This document shows, piece after piece, positions 54,415 through 64,000 of a DNA stretch of 64,000 nucleotides. Location of the stretch: assembly GCA_002104985.1 (NCBI GenBank), contig MCGO01000032.1:1-64000 (forward strand). The letters run 5' to 3'. The position numbers and the translations under genes are program-made. The stretch is from Rhizoclosmatium globosum (lineage: Eukaryota > Chytridiomycota > Chytridiomycetes > Chytridiales > Chytriomycetaceae). Below the pieces are notes generated by a model, which was given only the letters and a program-made list of their open reading frames with translations, was not told where the DNA came from and ran no database searches. Position 1 is the first letter of the stretch; every line of letters begins with the position of its first letter.

Positions 54415-55384
54415 CCAACAATTCCACCCTGATCCAGTCTGTGCGCGACTACAGAGACCCCCATTTGCGGGGAGCGACGTTGCTGGTCAGTTACTGCAGC
54501 TGCCGCGATCCAGATACTCAACACCATTTCACCAAGTCCACGTTCCAGGTCCATTTGTTCCAACAATTCCACCCTGATCCAGTCTGTGCGCGACTACAGA
54601 GACCCCCATTTGCGGGGAGCGACGTTGCTGGTCAGTTACTGCAGCTGCCGCGATCCAGATACTCAACACCATTTCACCAAGTCCACGTTCCAGGTCCATT
54701 TGTTCCAACAATTCCACCCTGATCCAGTCTGTGCGCGACTACAGAGACCCCCATTTGCGGGGAGCGACGTTGCTGGTCAGTTACTGCAGCTGCCGCGATC
54801 CAGATACTCAACACCATTTCACCAAGTCCACGTTCCAGGTCCATTTGTTCCAACAATTCCACCCTGATCCAGTCTGTGCGCGACTACAGAGACCCCCATT
54901 TGCGGGGAGCGACGTTGCTGGTCAGTTACTGCAGCTGCCGCGATCCAGATACTCAACACCATTTCACCAAGTCCACGTTCCAGGTCCATTTGTTCCAACA
55001 ATTCCACCCTGATCCAGTCTGTGCGCGACTACAGAGACCCCCATTTGCGGGGAGCGACGTTGCTGGTCAGTTACTGCAGCTGCTGCGATCCAGATACTCA
55101 ACACCATTTCACCAAGTCCACGTTCCAGGTCCATTTGTTCCAACAATTCCACCCTGATCCAGTCTGTGCGCGACTACAGAGACCCCCATTTGCGGGGAGC
55201 GACGTTGCTGGTCAGTTACTGCAGCTGCCGCGATCCAGATACTCAACACCATTTCACCAAGTCCACGTTCCAGGTCCATTTGTTCCAACAATTCCACCCT
55301 GATCCAGTTTGTGCGCGACTACAGAGACCCCCATTTGCGGGGAGCGACGTTGCTGGTCAGTCACTGAAGCTGCTGCGATCCAGA
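54415..55384. repeat. 145-bp tandem satellite array, about 6.7 copies
   Basis: Perfectly regular period of 145 bp: equivalent bases occur at 54441, 54586, 54731, 54876, 55021, 55166 and 55309-55311. Internal units are almost identical; single differences are c to t at 55084 and c to t in the last unit (ccagtttgtgcg), with the last unit diverging before it ends at about 55384. Because 145 is not a multiple of 3, each frame changes at every unit, and the long open frames seen in every unit are not believable genes. The left border is at 54415 (ccaacaattcc). The GC content is higher than in the flanking DNA. Confidence 0.95.
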
Positions 55385-57316
55385 AGTGGTTGCTTGAACC
55401 GTACCCAGTACCACGGCTGTTGGGAAGAGGTAGGCGAGCGCTCGGTCCCGCGAACGTACAATCCCGGTCTATCCTGTCACCTGCATCAGCGTAGAGAGGC
55501 TTCGGAGCATGGTTGAGACTCCCCACCCATGCTAATGCGGCACAGTACCCTGGAGGCGGACGTCGTTCGACTGTCCTGGAGGCGGGGCGACCATAGCCGT
55601 AGTAGCAGGTACTAGTAGTAGTAGCAGTGGCTGGAGTAGAAGTCTAAGTGAAAAACTAAAGTTGAGTTAGTATCGCAGCAACATATTAATTTCAACAGTA
55701 CATACATTAGTGCTTGAGAGGTCATAGCTAATATAATGCTTGATGCTGATGTTCAAAGACATTCGGAATATTTGAAGTTTTTGAAGTTGGAAGAATTTTG
55801 TAGTAGTGGGGTAGTCCCAGGTTGGTAGTAGTTGTAGTGATTTTGATTTTGGAGAAGGGAGGGGATTTTGGAGAGAGAATTTATGAGCAAAGTCGACTGG
55901 GAGCGCACACTTTTAAAGGAAAAGTTTCAAACTCCGCTTTTGTGTTTGTTTTTCAGTAGATATCTTGAACCCCTTGTAATAAACGCCTAGATCTTCCCCA
56001 CATTTCGCGTCAAAATCCAATTCCGCGTCGAATGGCGCTAATCTTAGCTTTGTACGATGACGCGTCGTAAACTTCACTTTATGAGCCAAGTTTGGACACG
56101 CTTCGTCAAAAACAGAACGAGTTGGGTGGATTTCTGAACATCATCGGCACCGGCTGCGATACCATCCATACTACAATTAGAGCATTTAGATGTCGAGATT
56201 AGTCCATCCTGATGCTTCGTCGTCGACTGAAGGGCAAATGAACAAAACACTGGAACGTAAACTCATCCGATCATCCTGAAACTCCGAATAAACTTTAACG
56301 TAGTATGTATTTATATGCCGTCGACATGGCTGGCGTCAGCGACCGCGTTTACGTGCGGCAGAGTGAATGGCGCTCGACACAAACAAACACAATAGTTGAC
56401 AGTTTCATAGAACCAAACTCTCTGACGAGAACAATAGCTTAAATAAGTGTTCAGTATGCTCTAGAAGCAGTTAGTTGGTCAAAAACACTGCACATACAGA
56501 TTGTAGTCTCCGTTCATGTCAAGTATGCTTCAAAACCATCCCCAGAATCCGCTTAAAATCAGTTAATATAGATAATTTCATCATTTAAAGGTTTGAGCGG
56601 CATATTAAAGGTCAAAAGACGCGTCGAGACTGTCTAGCATAGAATTATGGAGTTTTCCTTCGTCACATAACAACACCTATCGTCAACATAATACCCCAGC
56701 GATCCAAAATATTAATTCCAGATAATTTTAGATTACTTAATGTGTCCGACTGGAGAAGTCAGGCGTATAATCAGAGACATGTATTGAAAGCAAACGCCAA
56801 ATAATGTGCTTCATGATTAAGATTGTGTCATATGCCTCAGAAGCTTTAATGTACAAGTCCATGAATAATTCATTTATGAACGTATGTAAGGCTCATACTC
56901 AAATCAAATCAGAAGCGAGGAGGTCACGGTTGCTCAGACCAGCTGTAAATCCGCAATTTAAAACATATCCACAACGGCTTAAGGTTTATGAAGCTTATGC
57001 TTTTTTTAGCCTATGGCCTCTCGGAGTCATTGCATCAGATTGTGTTGTTTTCATCGCAGCGCGTTCTCTTCGTGTTGTCCTGAGAGGAAAAGTGTATCAG
57101 ATACAAAAGCAGAGAACCGTACTTACAGTGAATAGAAAAAGCTTATGTGGCAGCCCAACAACGCTTTGGCGGGATGAGGGATGGTTTTTGAACAAAAGTC
57201 GACAAACAGCCTCACTCTGTAAGCTTCAAAATACTCGTAAAAATAAGAAAAAATATCTGTCCATATTTTCCGTTTTTGTTCTGGCACCCAATACACGAAA
57301 ATATTGTCTTTACAAA
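55385..57316. other. Gene-poor region after the satellite
   Basis: After the array a GC-rich 200-bp stretch, a short TAG/GTA-type microsatellite at about 55595-55635, then AT-rich sequence with no recognisable gene. A frame open from 56804 in phase with the downstream universal-stress-protein start is long (171 codons) but has no recognisable features and is not claimed as coding. No RNA gene was seen. Confidence 0.4.
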
Positions 57317-57964
57317 ATGAGTCATTTTGAAGAGAGTGGCTGGATTTTGGTGCAAGACAAAGCTCTTCTAGGAGATGTACGCGCGATTCAGAAGAAGAGT
57401 CGATTTGCTAGTCCTGTGGATGATTCTTTGGTCAGTGATGAGAAGGACAGGAGACTCTTGGTCTTCGGTAAGTACTGCAAGGTTCTTCAACTAGCAACAT
57501 TAATAATCCAACTAAGCTTCTGATGGCTCGGAAAACTCAATGCGTGCATTGAAATGGGGATGCAAGAATCTGGTCAACCCTGAACAAGACTTGATTGTCG
57601 TCCTTTCTGTTGGTTTGGTTGAGCTCGATGTTTCTGACGTTCTTATGAACGCCACCGACGCATTATTCCAGCCTCTTTGGGGAGCAAATCCGCCAAATAT
57701 TTCCCCTGAATTGAATGCGAAGAAGACCTTTGCTCTTCAATTAGCCAAGGCTGCTCTGGTTGAGTCTGAATCTGTGATGTTGACGACCTTCAATGAAAAT
57801 CATGTAAATGTTCCGTATCAGCTTTATGGAGTCGCGTCAGATGATGTTGAGGCAGCCATTATTGACTTTCTGGAAGAACGTGCACAAGATGTGAAACCTC
57901 TAACTGGTCTCGATCCATCGACTGGACGACGACAGACCTCGATCGTTATAGATTTGGAAGTAAT
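57317..57964 (+). pseudogene. Universal-stress-protein-like gene, truncated at its 3' end
   Basis: Start ATG 57317 (MSHFEESGWILVQDKALLGD); an intron at about 57470-57517 (gtaagt...ctaag) joins LLVF to ASDGSENSMRALKWGCKNLV, matching the N-terminal strand-loop-helix of USP domains. Middle part: LDVSDVLMNATDALFQPLWG, KKTFALQLAKAALVESESVM, PYQLYGVASDDVEAAIIDFL. The expected C-terminal USP nucleotide-binding motif (D-x-x-V-V-G-S-R-G and the GS-x-S loop) is missing: after TSIVIDLE at about 57958 the sequence changes character, with TGTCC at 57965, which could be the outer TG of a long terminal repeat. The open frame continues to 58133 with unrelated residues. The coding potential of the first exons looks intact. 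Confidence 0.65.
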
Positions 57965-59201
57965 GTCCATCCTACCCTGCAGGTCCATTGGCCCCAATTG
58001 CAGAGCGGGAAATGTGCGGTTCCTAAGCACGTTAGAGCATTGTAGAACTAACAGTAAGGGAAGGGAAAGAACAGGAAAGAGAATAACAATAAAAGAAACA
58101 ACACAACTAATAAAGAAATACTCCACCTCGTAGCTGCTCGACTTACCCCACTGAAGAGCGCTTTTAGGACTAGTGCCGCATGACCTCAACACGGTCTATA
58201 GCTCCTTTTCCTACGCTCCGAACGACCAAGTCCAAACGTTAGAACGTGTCATTATATATGCTCGGTTTAGCAATCCGTGGGGAACTAGGTTCCTGCCTCC
58301 GCTCAAATATAATAAACTGTCGAGTCGCACCATGATCACCCCGCTGTACCTCTTGATCCATGGCTGCACAACTCCCCTTTGACTAAACGACGTCACCACG
58401 GTTATTTCCAGAAGCCGTTATCCGGTCCTAAGCGCTTTACGGTCCATTGACGTTATCCACGTTACTTTTGGCCAGACCTACAACCCACAGGTCCCCTAAC
58501 TAGAGATTCTTCCTGTGCCCATTGTACCTGTGCTACTTGTTCAACACTATCGCTCAGAACTCGCAACGAGATTCCCTGGCGTGAATATGGTCGACAACAG
58601 CGCTCACCCGCAGCGACTGTCGAAGGGTCCTTGAATATACTCTCTATGCTCGCCACAGCACTTCAATTATAGACAACTTCAATCTTTACTGATTTACCGC
58701 TGATCCCCCATAACGACAAATAAATAAGCAAAGTACATAAAATAACCAAATAACAAAACGTAAAAGAATAAATACAAGCCCCGTTGCCAAGTCTTTGAAC
58801 CTAGGTAATGAACAAGAAGAACCCCTTGTGAAGTACTTCACAGTGACCCCAAAAACAATCTTGTGGTTGCTCCGTCAGCCACGTGGGTACGTGTCAGAAG
58901 CAGCAAGATGTTGAATAGTATTTTAAATTTATGAGGTATGACAAATCACACCGCTGGGTAGCGTTAAGCATGAAATGTGAGGGACCTAGGGTTTCGTCAC
59001 TGGAGGGTTTGTCCTTAAAGTTCACCAAGCTAGTATTCAAAGGCCTGCAACCTAAAATAACACCTTATAAGTAACAACACTAAATACACACCATACTAAA
59101 TAAACCGAAACGCCAAATAACCCTACACCTAACATCTCTTGCCTCAGTATCTACAAATAGTCATCTTGGCTTATCCATCTATAACAAGGCAACATATATC
59201 C

Positions 59202-59816
59202 TTACTTAGCAGTAGGTCGTTCTCTCAGTGTCCTAGTATGTTGCGTTGCTGGTGTATTCACTTTAGGTGAGACTCTAGCCTTGGAGGTTACAGTAGTCTC
59301 TGACTGTTGAACAGTCTTGGTCTTCCTTTCAGATTCCTTGGTCTTACTCTGTGCCACAGTCTTCTTCCTTGTAGACTTAGTGCCAGCAAATGCAGCTTTC
59401 ACAATCTGCGGTGTCAACAAAAGATTATCATCAATCTTAAGTAGCTTTGGCATAGGTGAGGTACGTGTCCATTCTCCATTCAGCCAGTCCTGGTAAAGTT
59501 CATAATACTCAGGGTTTGTCTTCTTAACTGAATTATCCCAAACATCATTGAGGATAGCCTCAGGCATTCCTGCATGTGGTTGCCAACTAGTATTCCTGGA
59601 CTTGTTCTGATGTAGCCATTCCACAAGATACCAGTAAGCACGGTTCTCAAACTTAATCTTCTTCACATTAGATATAACATAAAGTGGATCTGATCTATCA
59701 ATCTCAGACCACTCTGGATCAAACTTCTTACGGAGCATCTCATGGGTCTCATCAAGAGACTGGTAAGAATCCGTTGGACGGCGGTTTGTGATAGTATATT
59801 TCATATACTCGCGCAT
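59202..59816 (-). CDS. Gypsy Pol C-terminal chromodomain segment
   Basis: A frame continuing the gypsy polyprotein with a one-base shift near 59857: the same stretch read in this frame gives GTEGLNVSFEDEMREYMKYT. It contains a chromodomain-like module, YVISNVKKIKFENRAYWYLV EWLHQNKSRNTSWQPH split as YVISNVKKI / YWYLVEWLHQ / NTSWQP, where Y, W-Y-L-V-E-W and W correspond to the usual aromatic cage region. The tail is Lys/Thr/Ser-rich and ends RTLRERPTAK. In chromoviruses the chromodomain steers integration towards marked chromatin. Confidence 0.75.
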   Translation of the reverse strand: MREYMKYTITNRRPTDSYQSLDETHEMLRKKFDPEWSEIDRSDPLYVISNVKKIKFENRAYWYLVEWLHQNKSRNTSWQPHAGMPEAILNDVWDNSVKKTNPEYYELYQDWLNGEWTRTSPMPKLLKIDDNLLLTPQIVKAAFAGTKSTRKKTVAQSKTKESERKTKTVQQSETTVTSKARVSPKVNTPATQHTRTLRERPTAK

Positions 59817-59836
59817 CTCATCCTCAAAACTAACAT

Positions 59837-62800
59837 TTAGTCCTTCAGTTCCTTTGCTGCTGAATCAATAGGCCTTGTCGGGGTAAAGGGCCGCAGCCTA
59901 CTGACATGTACTTTCCTGACAACAATTACTCGTCCAGGGAAATTCTCTATGATAGTGTATTGGGTTTCTGTATCCCCTCCTGAGCGGTCATAGATCCTAA
60001 CAGGGCCTACCCACCTGGGGACAAACTTCTTTGTTACTTTCAGTCTTTGAGCTTCAGCTTCAATAGGTACTGCTAACCATGCTCGATCTCCTATCTCAAA
60101 ACTGTAAGGAGCCCTGTCCTTCTCTAAGGATGTTGCTCTCAACTTATTCTGTGCTTGCATTACTTTGTCCTTCACAACATCATAGGCAGCCTTCAATCCA
60201 GTTCTCAACCTCTGGAGGACAAGTTTCCTAATCTCCTCACTAGTTTCTTCAGCATATTCCTCATTATCCTGAACAAGGAATGTCTCTAGGTCAAAGTTCT
60301 GGTCATCCACTTGTGGACTAAGGACAGTCTTATATGTTAAGTCCTGATATGCAAAGTCAATTCCTAGACAAGGTGCTCGGAGGAACTTGAAGTCTCCAGA
60401 CCCTTGCCATACAGGTTTATCCTCAAGCATAATTATCTTCTCAAATCGCGGATCAAAAATGATACTATTCCAATCTGTAGGATGTGCACCTTCAGTTCCA
60501 AATGAACGGTAGGAACAAGTAAGTAGTCCCATCTTCAGTGAAAGGTAAGGACCAATAGCCATTTCTGATATGTCACCAAGCGACTCTGGGGGAGGTCCAG
60601 GGTGAACAATTCCTGGTCTACTATAAATAGACACTACTCTAGGTGCTGGGAAACGATCTAACTTAATCAAGTAAGGGGTATGTCCCGGTCGAATACGATA
60701 AGATCCCTTAAGATCAACACTGGTTCCGTCCTTCAAGAAGAAGTACCCTGGTATATGCTCCTTAGTATTTCCTTTGCCTCTGGGTTCAAACACCAAGACT
60801 AACACATCTAGAGCAAACGCCTCATACGCATCTTTTAGCACTTGCCAAAAGGGTACATCTTTCTTATAACCATGTATCTTAAGACATAACTTATCCTTGA
60901 ACTGCTTCATGTTAGAAAACCTTGCAACTGCAATTCGAGGGAACTGGGGTTGCTCTCCTTTCATCATCATAAATGACGTATGGGTCTCCTCAACATAATC
61001 CACTGGTCTGCAATCACTAACACTGTGACTAGGTGTAAAGCTAGAATCCTCCAACCCAGTGTTAACGTTGTATACTGTTTCCTTATTGACTTCTGCTATA
61101 TCCAGGAGATCCAACTCATCTGGGTATAACTCGTCATCAGGGCTGACCCCAAAAAACAAGTCTGTGGGCAGCCTTGCATCTCTTCCATGCCACATATAAA
61201 AAGGTGTTTCACCTGTGGTTGAATGTACATGCGTTCTGTACGCAAACAGGACAAAAGGGAGTATCTCGTCCCAGTCGTCAAACTCATACTTATTGATATA
61301 AGCCCTTATTCCTTGTGACAAGGTCTTAATAACTCTTTCGACTGTACCGTTAGCTCGTGGCCAATAGGGTGCAGTAAATGTCTTTTCAAAACCTAGGGCT
61401 TTTGACAACAACTTAATCAAGTTATCACTGAAAGGTGCGCCTCCATCTGTGTGAAGGAACACAGGTATTCCGGTTCTAACAAATACTTCTGTCACTAAGG
61501 CCTTTATCACAGTCTCAGCCTTGAGGTCAGGGATAGGAACAGCTTCAACCCACTTTGTAAAACTATCAATACACACCATGACATACTGACAGCCTGTCTC
61601 TGAGCCTTCTTTCAAAGGACCCACAAAGTCAACAAACATACGCTCATTGGGGTAATTTCCTATGGGTATCGGGTGAAGATATCCTTTCCTCTGTCGGTGG
61701 TCTTTTGTCTTCTGACACGTCTCGCAACCCTCACAATATGACTTAAAGTCTTCAATTATTGAAGGCCACCAAAATCTATCCAATAAAGTTGGCAGTATCT
61801 TCGAATAACCCAAGTGTGCTCCATAAAGGTCGGCATGGTGACGGTCAAAGATCTCCTGTCTCATCCCATCAGGGATGCATAATGCTATACGACCTGGTTG
61901 TCGCCTCACTGTCTTCGAAGTAAGCTCAGCAACATGGTACAACAATCCATTCTTATCAAGAACCATGGACTGGGCTGTGCGCACAATTCCTTTGAACTTG
62001 GATTCGCGAGTCTTACCTGTCCTCATGAAGAATAGGACTTCACTAAAGAACTCGTCTCCTTCTTGTAACTTCTTAATCCTAGCCACATCATATCCTTCAA
62101 ATGGTATTGTTTCAAGGTTATAATTACACTCATAGGTGAAAGGGCTCTCTGCCTTGGGATCAAGCCAAGTGGTCTCATCTGGCATATCTGCAAAACCATA
62201 CTTATGTAAGTTCACATGGAGTTCAAGTCTTAAGTGATCACTTAAGCTCTTGTCCATATTAACTCGCACATCAAAGTCTTCCTCTTTGATTCGCTTGTCA
62301 ACCAAGACATGATCGATTCTCCAGAAAGGGTATTCCTTCTTATCCAGTCCTTTGAGTAACCAAGTGGCACCCATTTCCTTGGGGTGTTTAGTCCTAAATC
62401 CATCTGTGAAGTTCTCAGTCATCTTCAAGAACCAAAGTTGTTCTTCTGGTGTTATAGATGAAGGGAACCTGTTTTCAAAGCCTTCCTCCTTTACAAATGG
62501 GAGTAAGTCCTCTGCTGTTGGTGCAATATTAAAGTCACCCAGGACAAAAACATAGTGCCGCTCTCTCAGAGAGTCACAGTACTTCTTGAGTTTATCCAGG
62601 AAGCGCATCTTATATTCATGGCGCTCTGACTTGCGCATTCCACTAGGAACATAGGTTGTTATAAAAGCAAAGTCTGCTAGTTTAAGAGTCAAGATACGAC
62701 CCTCATCTTCCTCGTTAACAGATGGACCTTTTTCGGTCTTAACCAATTCAGAGTCAAACTTTCCATTCAACTCCTTCCTCCAAAGTATGGCAACACCTGC

Positions 62801-64000
62801 ATAGCCTGTTTGTGTATCGTTAAGTGAACAGTTCCAATTTGCAAGGTTCTTCAACGATTCAACAAGTTTCTGACTTTTGCCGTCTTTACCAACTCTGGTT
62901 TCCTGTATACACCAAATACTACTCTTGCTTTGATTGAGAAAGTGTTCAATGTTATCCACCGTATGAAATGCTGGACTTATTCCATGCTTATCATTATGTT
63001 TCTTCAACAAGTTTCTCAGACCATTACAGTTCTCATTCGAAATGTTTACTGAAGGGCATTTTATACCTCCCAAAGGTTTTAGTGATGCACGGATGTCATC
63101 AACCGAACGGATAGTCTTGTCTCGACTCTTCCGGCGCATCATGCGCTTTGAAAGCTCCGTAATTAGTTGATGGGTTGTTTCCTGCTTCATTTCAGTCTTG
63201 TTCAACATAGACTCATAAAGTTTCTTGAACCTGTTTCCAGCGTACACTACTTTTTCAGGCGTTGGATTGTGATGTCCATACATATAGCAATCTAAAAATG
63301 TTTCGAGTGGGGGGTGTTCCATCAAGACAGTGTTGGCTGTTTCTGCTGAGATATCCGACTCAGTGTCAGAATCATCTTGGTCAACCTCCTGACCATCGGT
63401 CCCACTTTTTTGAGCATCGCCTCTCCGAGGTGATAATGTATCCTTGTTATGGAGTTTCACTCTTGAAAGGGCATCAGCCACAAACTGAGTTTTCCCTGCT
63501 ACGTGGTGTAGTGTGATGTCGTAGTCTGCAAGTGCATATGCCCATCTTGCAAAGCGCCCTGTCAGCTCACCCTTCTTGAAGAGAGGTAAGAGAGCTGAGT
63601 GGTCTGTTTCAATTGTAACTGGCCTATTCCAAATCCATCTATCAAATGAATTGATAGCCCAGATTACAGCAAGTCCTTCCCTGTCTGTGTTACTATATCT
63701 TTGCTCCACAGGTGATAAGGTCCTGGAAATAAAAGCGACTGGTTCCTTTTTATTTCCTCGCTTGACATAGAGGGCACCACCAAGGGCGTAGCCTGATGCA
63801 TCACACTCAATGATGAATTCATCATCTACTGTTGGGATTGCAAGAACTATGTCTTCCTTTAACGCTTTCTTAATGGTTGCAAAAGAGGCTTTACAACTCT
63901 CATCAAAATCGAAGAAAATGTCGTCTCTTAGCAGTCTGAACAAAGGCGCTGCTTTTGTTGCATAACCTTCCATATATCTCTTGAAGTAATTTGCAAATCC
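59837..64000 (-). CDS. Gypsy Pol: RT end, RNase H, APE-like endonuclease, integrase (5'-incomplete)
   Basis: One open frame that enters at the right edge (GFANYFKRYMEGYATKAAPL, the RT thumb). Residues are numbered from Met at 63973. RNase H: D58 (ECDASGYALGG), E99, D124 (ETDHSALLPLF), D167 (FVADALSRV). Residues about 300-590 form an ExoIII/APE-type endonuclease-like domain: CNGLRNLLKK, CIQETRV (E358), TTYVPSGM (Y441), VLGDFNIAP (D480, N482), TDGFRTKHP, WRIDHVLVDKR, LSDHLRLEL (D579, H580). Integrase: zinc finger H713/H720/C750/C753-like, core D782 (FVDFVGP), D843 (LHTDGGAPF), E879 (NGTVERV). An extra region of about 300 aa without a known domain separates the integrase core from the GPY/F module (FVPRWVGPVRIYDRSG, about 1318-1333). 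The stop is at 59837-59839. No frame break inside 1378 codons. Confidence 0.9.
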   Translation of the reverse strand, partial: GFANYFKRYMEGYATKAAPLFRLLRDDIFFDFDESCKASFATIKKALKEDIVLAIPTVDDEFIIECDASGYALGGALYVKRGNKKEPVAFISRTLSPVEQRYSNTDREGLAVIWAINSFDRWIWNRPVTIETDHSALLPLFKKGELTGRFARWAYALADYDITLHHVAGKTQFVADALSRVKLHNKDTLSPRRGDAQKSGTDGQEVDQDDSDTESDISAETANTVLMEHPPLETFLDCYMYGHHNPTPEKVVYAGNRFKKLYESMLNKTEMKQETTHQLITELSKRMMRRKSRDKTIRSVDDIRASLKPLGGIKCPSVNISNENCNGLRNLLKKHNDKHGISPAFHTVDNIEHFLNQSKSSIWCIQETRVGKDGKSQKLVESLKNLANWNCSLNDTQTGYAGVAILWRKELNGKFDSELVKTEKGPSVNEEDEGRILTLKLADFAFITTYVPSGMRKSERHEYKMRFLDKLKKYCDSLRERHYVFVLGDFNIAPTAEDLLPFVKEEGFENRFPSSITPEEQLWFLKMTENFTDGFRTKHPKEMGATWLLKGLDKKEYPFWRIDHVLVDKRIKEEDFDVRVNMDKSLSDHLRLELHVNLHKYGFADMPDETTWLDPKAESPFTYECNYNLETIPFEGYDVARIKKLQEGDEFFSEVLFFMRTGKTRESKFKGIVRTAQSMVLDKNGLLYHVAELTSKTVRRQPGRIALCIPDGMRQEIFDRHHADLYGAHLGYSKILPTLLDRFWWPSIIEDFKSYCEGCETCQKTKDHRQRKGYLHPIPIGNYPNERMFVDFVGPLKEGSETGCQYVMVCIDSFTKWVEAVPIPDLKAETVIKALVTEVFVRTGIPVFLHTDGGAPFSDNLIKLLSKALGFEKTFTAPYWPRANGTVERVIKTLSQGIRAYINKYEFDDWDEILPFVLFAYRTHVHSTTGETPFYMWHGRDARLPTDLFFGVSPDDELYPDELDLLDIAEVNKETVYNVNTGLEDSSFTPSHSVSDCRPVDYVEETHTSFMMMKGEQPQFPRIAVARFSNMKQFKDKLCLKIHGYKKDVPFWQVLKDAYEAFALDVLVLVFEPRGKGNTKEHIPGYFFLKDGTSVDLKGSYRIRPGHTPYLIKLDRFPAPRVVSIYSRPGIVHPGPPPESLGDISEMAIGPYLSLKMGLLTCSYRSFGTEGAHPTDWNSIIFDPRFEKIIMLEDKPVWQGSGDFKFLRAPCLGIDFAYQDLTYKTVLSPQVDDQNFDLETFLVQDNEEYAEETSEEIRKLVLQRLRTGLKAAYDVVKDKVMQAQNKLRATSLEKDRAPYSFEIGDRAWLAVPIEAEAQRLKVTKKFVPRWVGPVRIYDRSGGDTETQYTIIENFPGRVIVVRKVHVSRLRPFTPTRPIDSAAKELKD

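Larger units (their letters stand above)
57965..64000 (-). mobile_element. Ty3/gypsy chromovirus, minus strand, runs off the right edge
   Basis: The coding region 59202-64000 (minus) carries gypsy Pol order: RT thumb, RNase H, an APE-like nuclease, integrase, GPY/F module, chromodomain. Gag, protease and most of RT lie beyond the window. The left border at 57965 is inferred from the abrupt end of the stress-protein homology at a TG; no LTR copy is available inside the window for comparison. Bases 58134-59201 are noncoding and would be 3' UTR plus LTR. I could not identify the polypurine tract with confidence. Confidence 0.75.

Noticed and set aside
54415..55384. CRISPR-like array
   Set aside because: Units are tandem and contiguous, with no unique spacers, in a eukaryotic genome.
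54441..55516. Long identical open frames (93 aa on plus, 62 aa on minus) in every satellite unit
   Set aside because: The 145-bp period is not a multiple of 3 and the same frame pattern repeats in each unit; it is a by-product of the tandem repeat, not a gene family.
56804..57316. Upstream extension of the stress-protein frame
   Set aside because: The frame is open for 171 codons before ATG 57317, but the composition does not resemble a protein family and a normal start follows.
1..64000. tRNA, rRNA or other RNA genes
   Set aside because: No cloverleaf with A and B boxes or rRNA-like block was found by eye; a tRNAscan/Infernal run would be decisive.

Overview
This is nuclear DNA from a eukaryote, most likely an early-diverging zoosporic fungus (Chytridiomycota-like). 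The support is: many GT-AG introns of about 45-60 bp; short intergenic gaps on both strands; a TRANK1-type giant UvrD-like helicase; a GH20 hexosaminidase; a PROPPIN (Atg18 family), SGT1 and yeast-type casein kinase I; an ANF/PBP1-type extracellular receptor domain; and both Ty1/copia and Ty3/gypsy retrotransposons. The lineage is an inference; no rRNA or tRNA gene was seen to anchor it.

Layout. 0-13 kb: a 5'-truncated unknown gene, a TauD-like dioxygenase, methylcrotonoyl-CoA carboxylase beta, an unknown gene, SGT1, an acidic coiled-coil protein, a small unknown gene and a GT4 glycosyltransferase. 13-22.3 kb: one very large minus-strand gene, a TRANK1-like helicase with TPR-like, Sel1 and repeated acidic 'DSDxMPxLV' segments. 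22.3-27.2 kb: a secreted Cys-rich protein, an F-box/Cys-rich protein, several very small genes (two are paralogous microproteins) and an unknown conserved-looking gene. 27.3-34.1 kb: a leucine-rich-repeat gene broken by two insertions, a copia element (whose Gag carries an RRM) and a TA-flanked terminal-inverted-repeat element. 34.2-54.2 kb: a dense housekeeping and signalling block with PROPPIN, mitochondrial TrpRS, a pfkB kinase, casein kinase I, a formin-type GBD/FH3 protein, a single-pass receptor fused to a class I cyclic-nucleotide phosphodiesterase, an F-box protein, an unknown gene, a WAT1/EamA-like transporter, a hexosaminidase and an enoyl-CoA hydratase. 54.4-55.4 kb: a 145-bp satellite array. 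55.4-64 kb: a gene-poor, repeat-rich end with a truncated universal-stress-protein gene and a minus-strand Ty3/gypsy chromovirus that runs off the window and has an ExoIII/APE-type endonuclease domain inside Pol.

The most notable items are the receptor-phosphodiesterase (a mirror image of receptor guanylyl cyclases: PBP1 ectodomain, one membrane helix, intact PDE catalytic domain), the gypsy polyprotein with an apparently catalytically complete APE domain between RNase H and integrase, and the copia Gag with an RNA-recognition motif where a zinc knuckle is usual.

Caveat: many conserved genes, mostly in the first half, contain single-base frame breaks, several in short homopolymers. These look more like uncorrected long-read assembly indels than biology. 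For genes marked as frameshifted the start and end are given, but the frame changes inside. Splice sites were read by eye.
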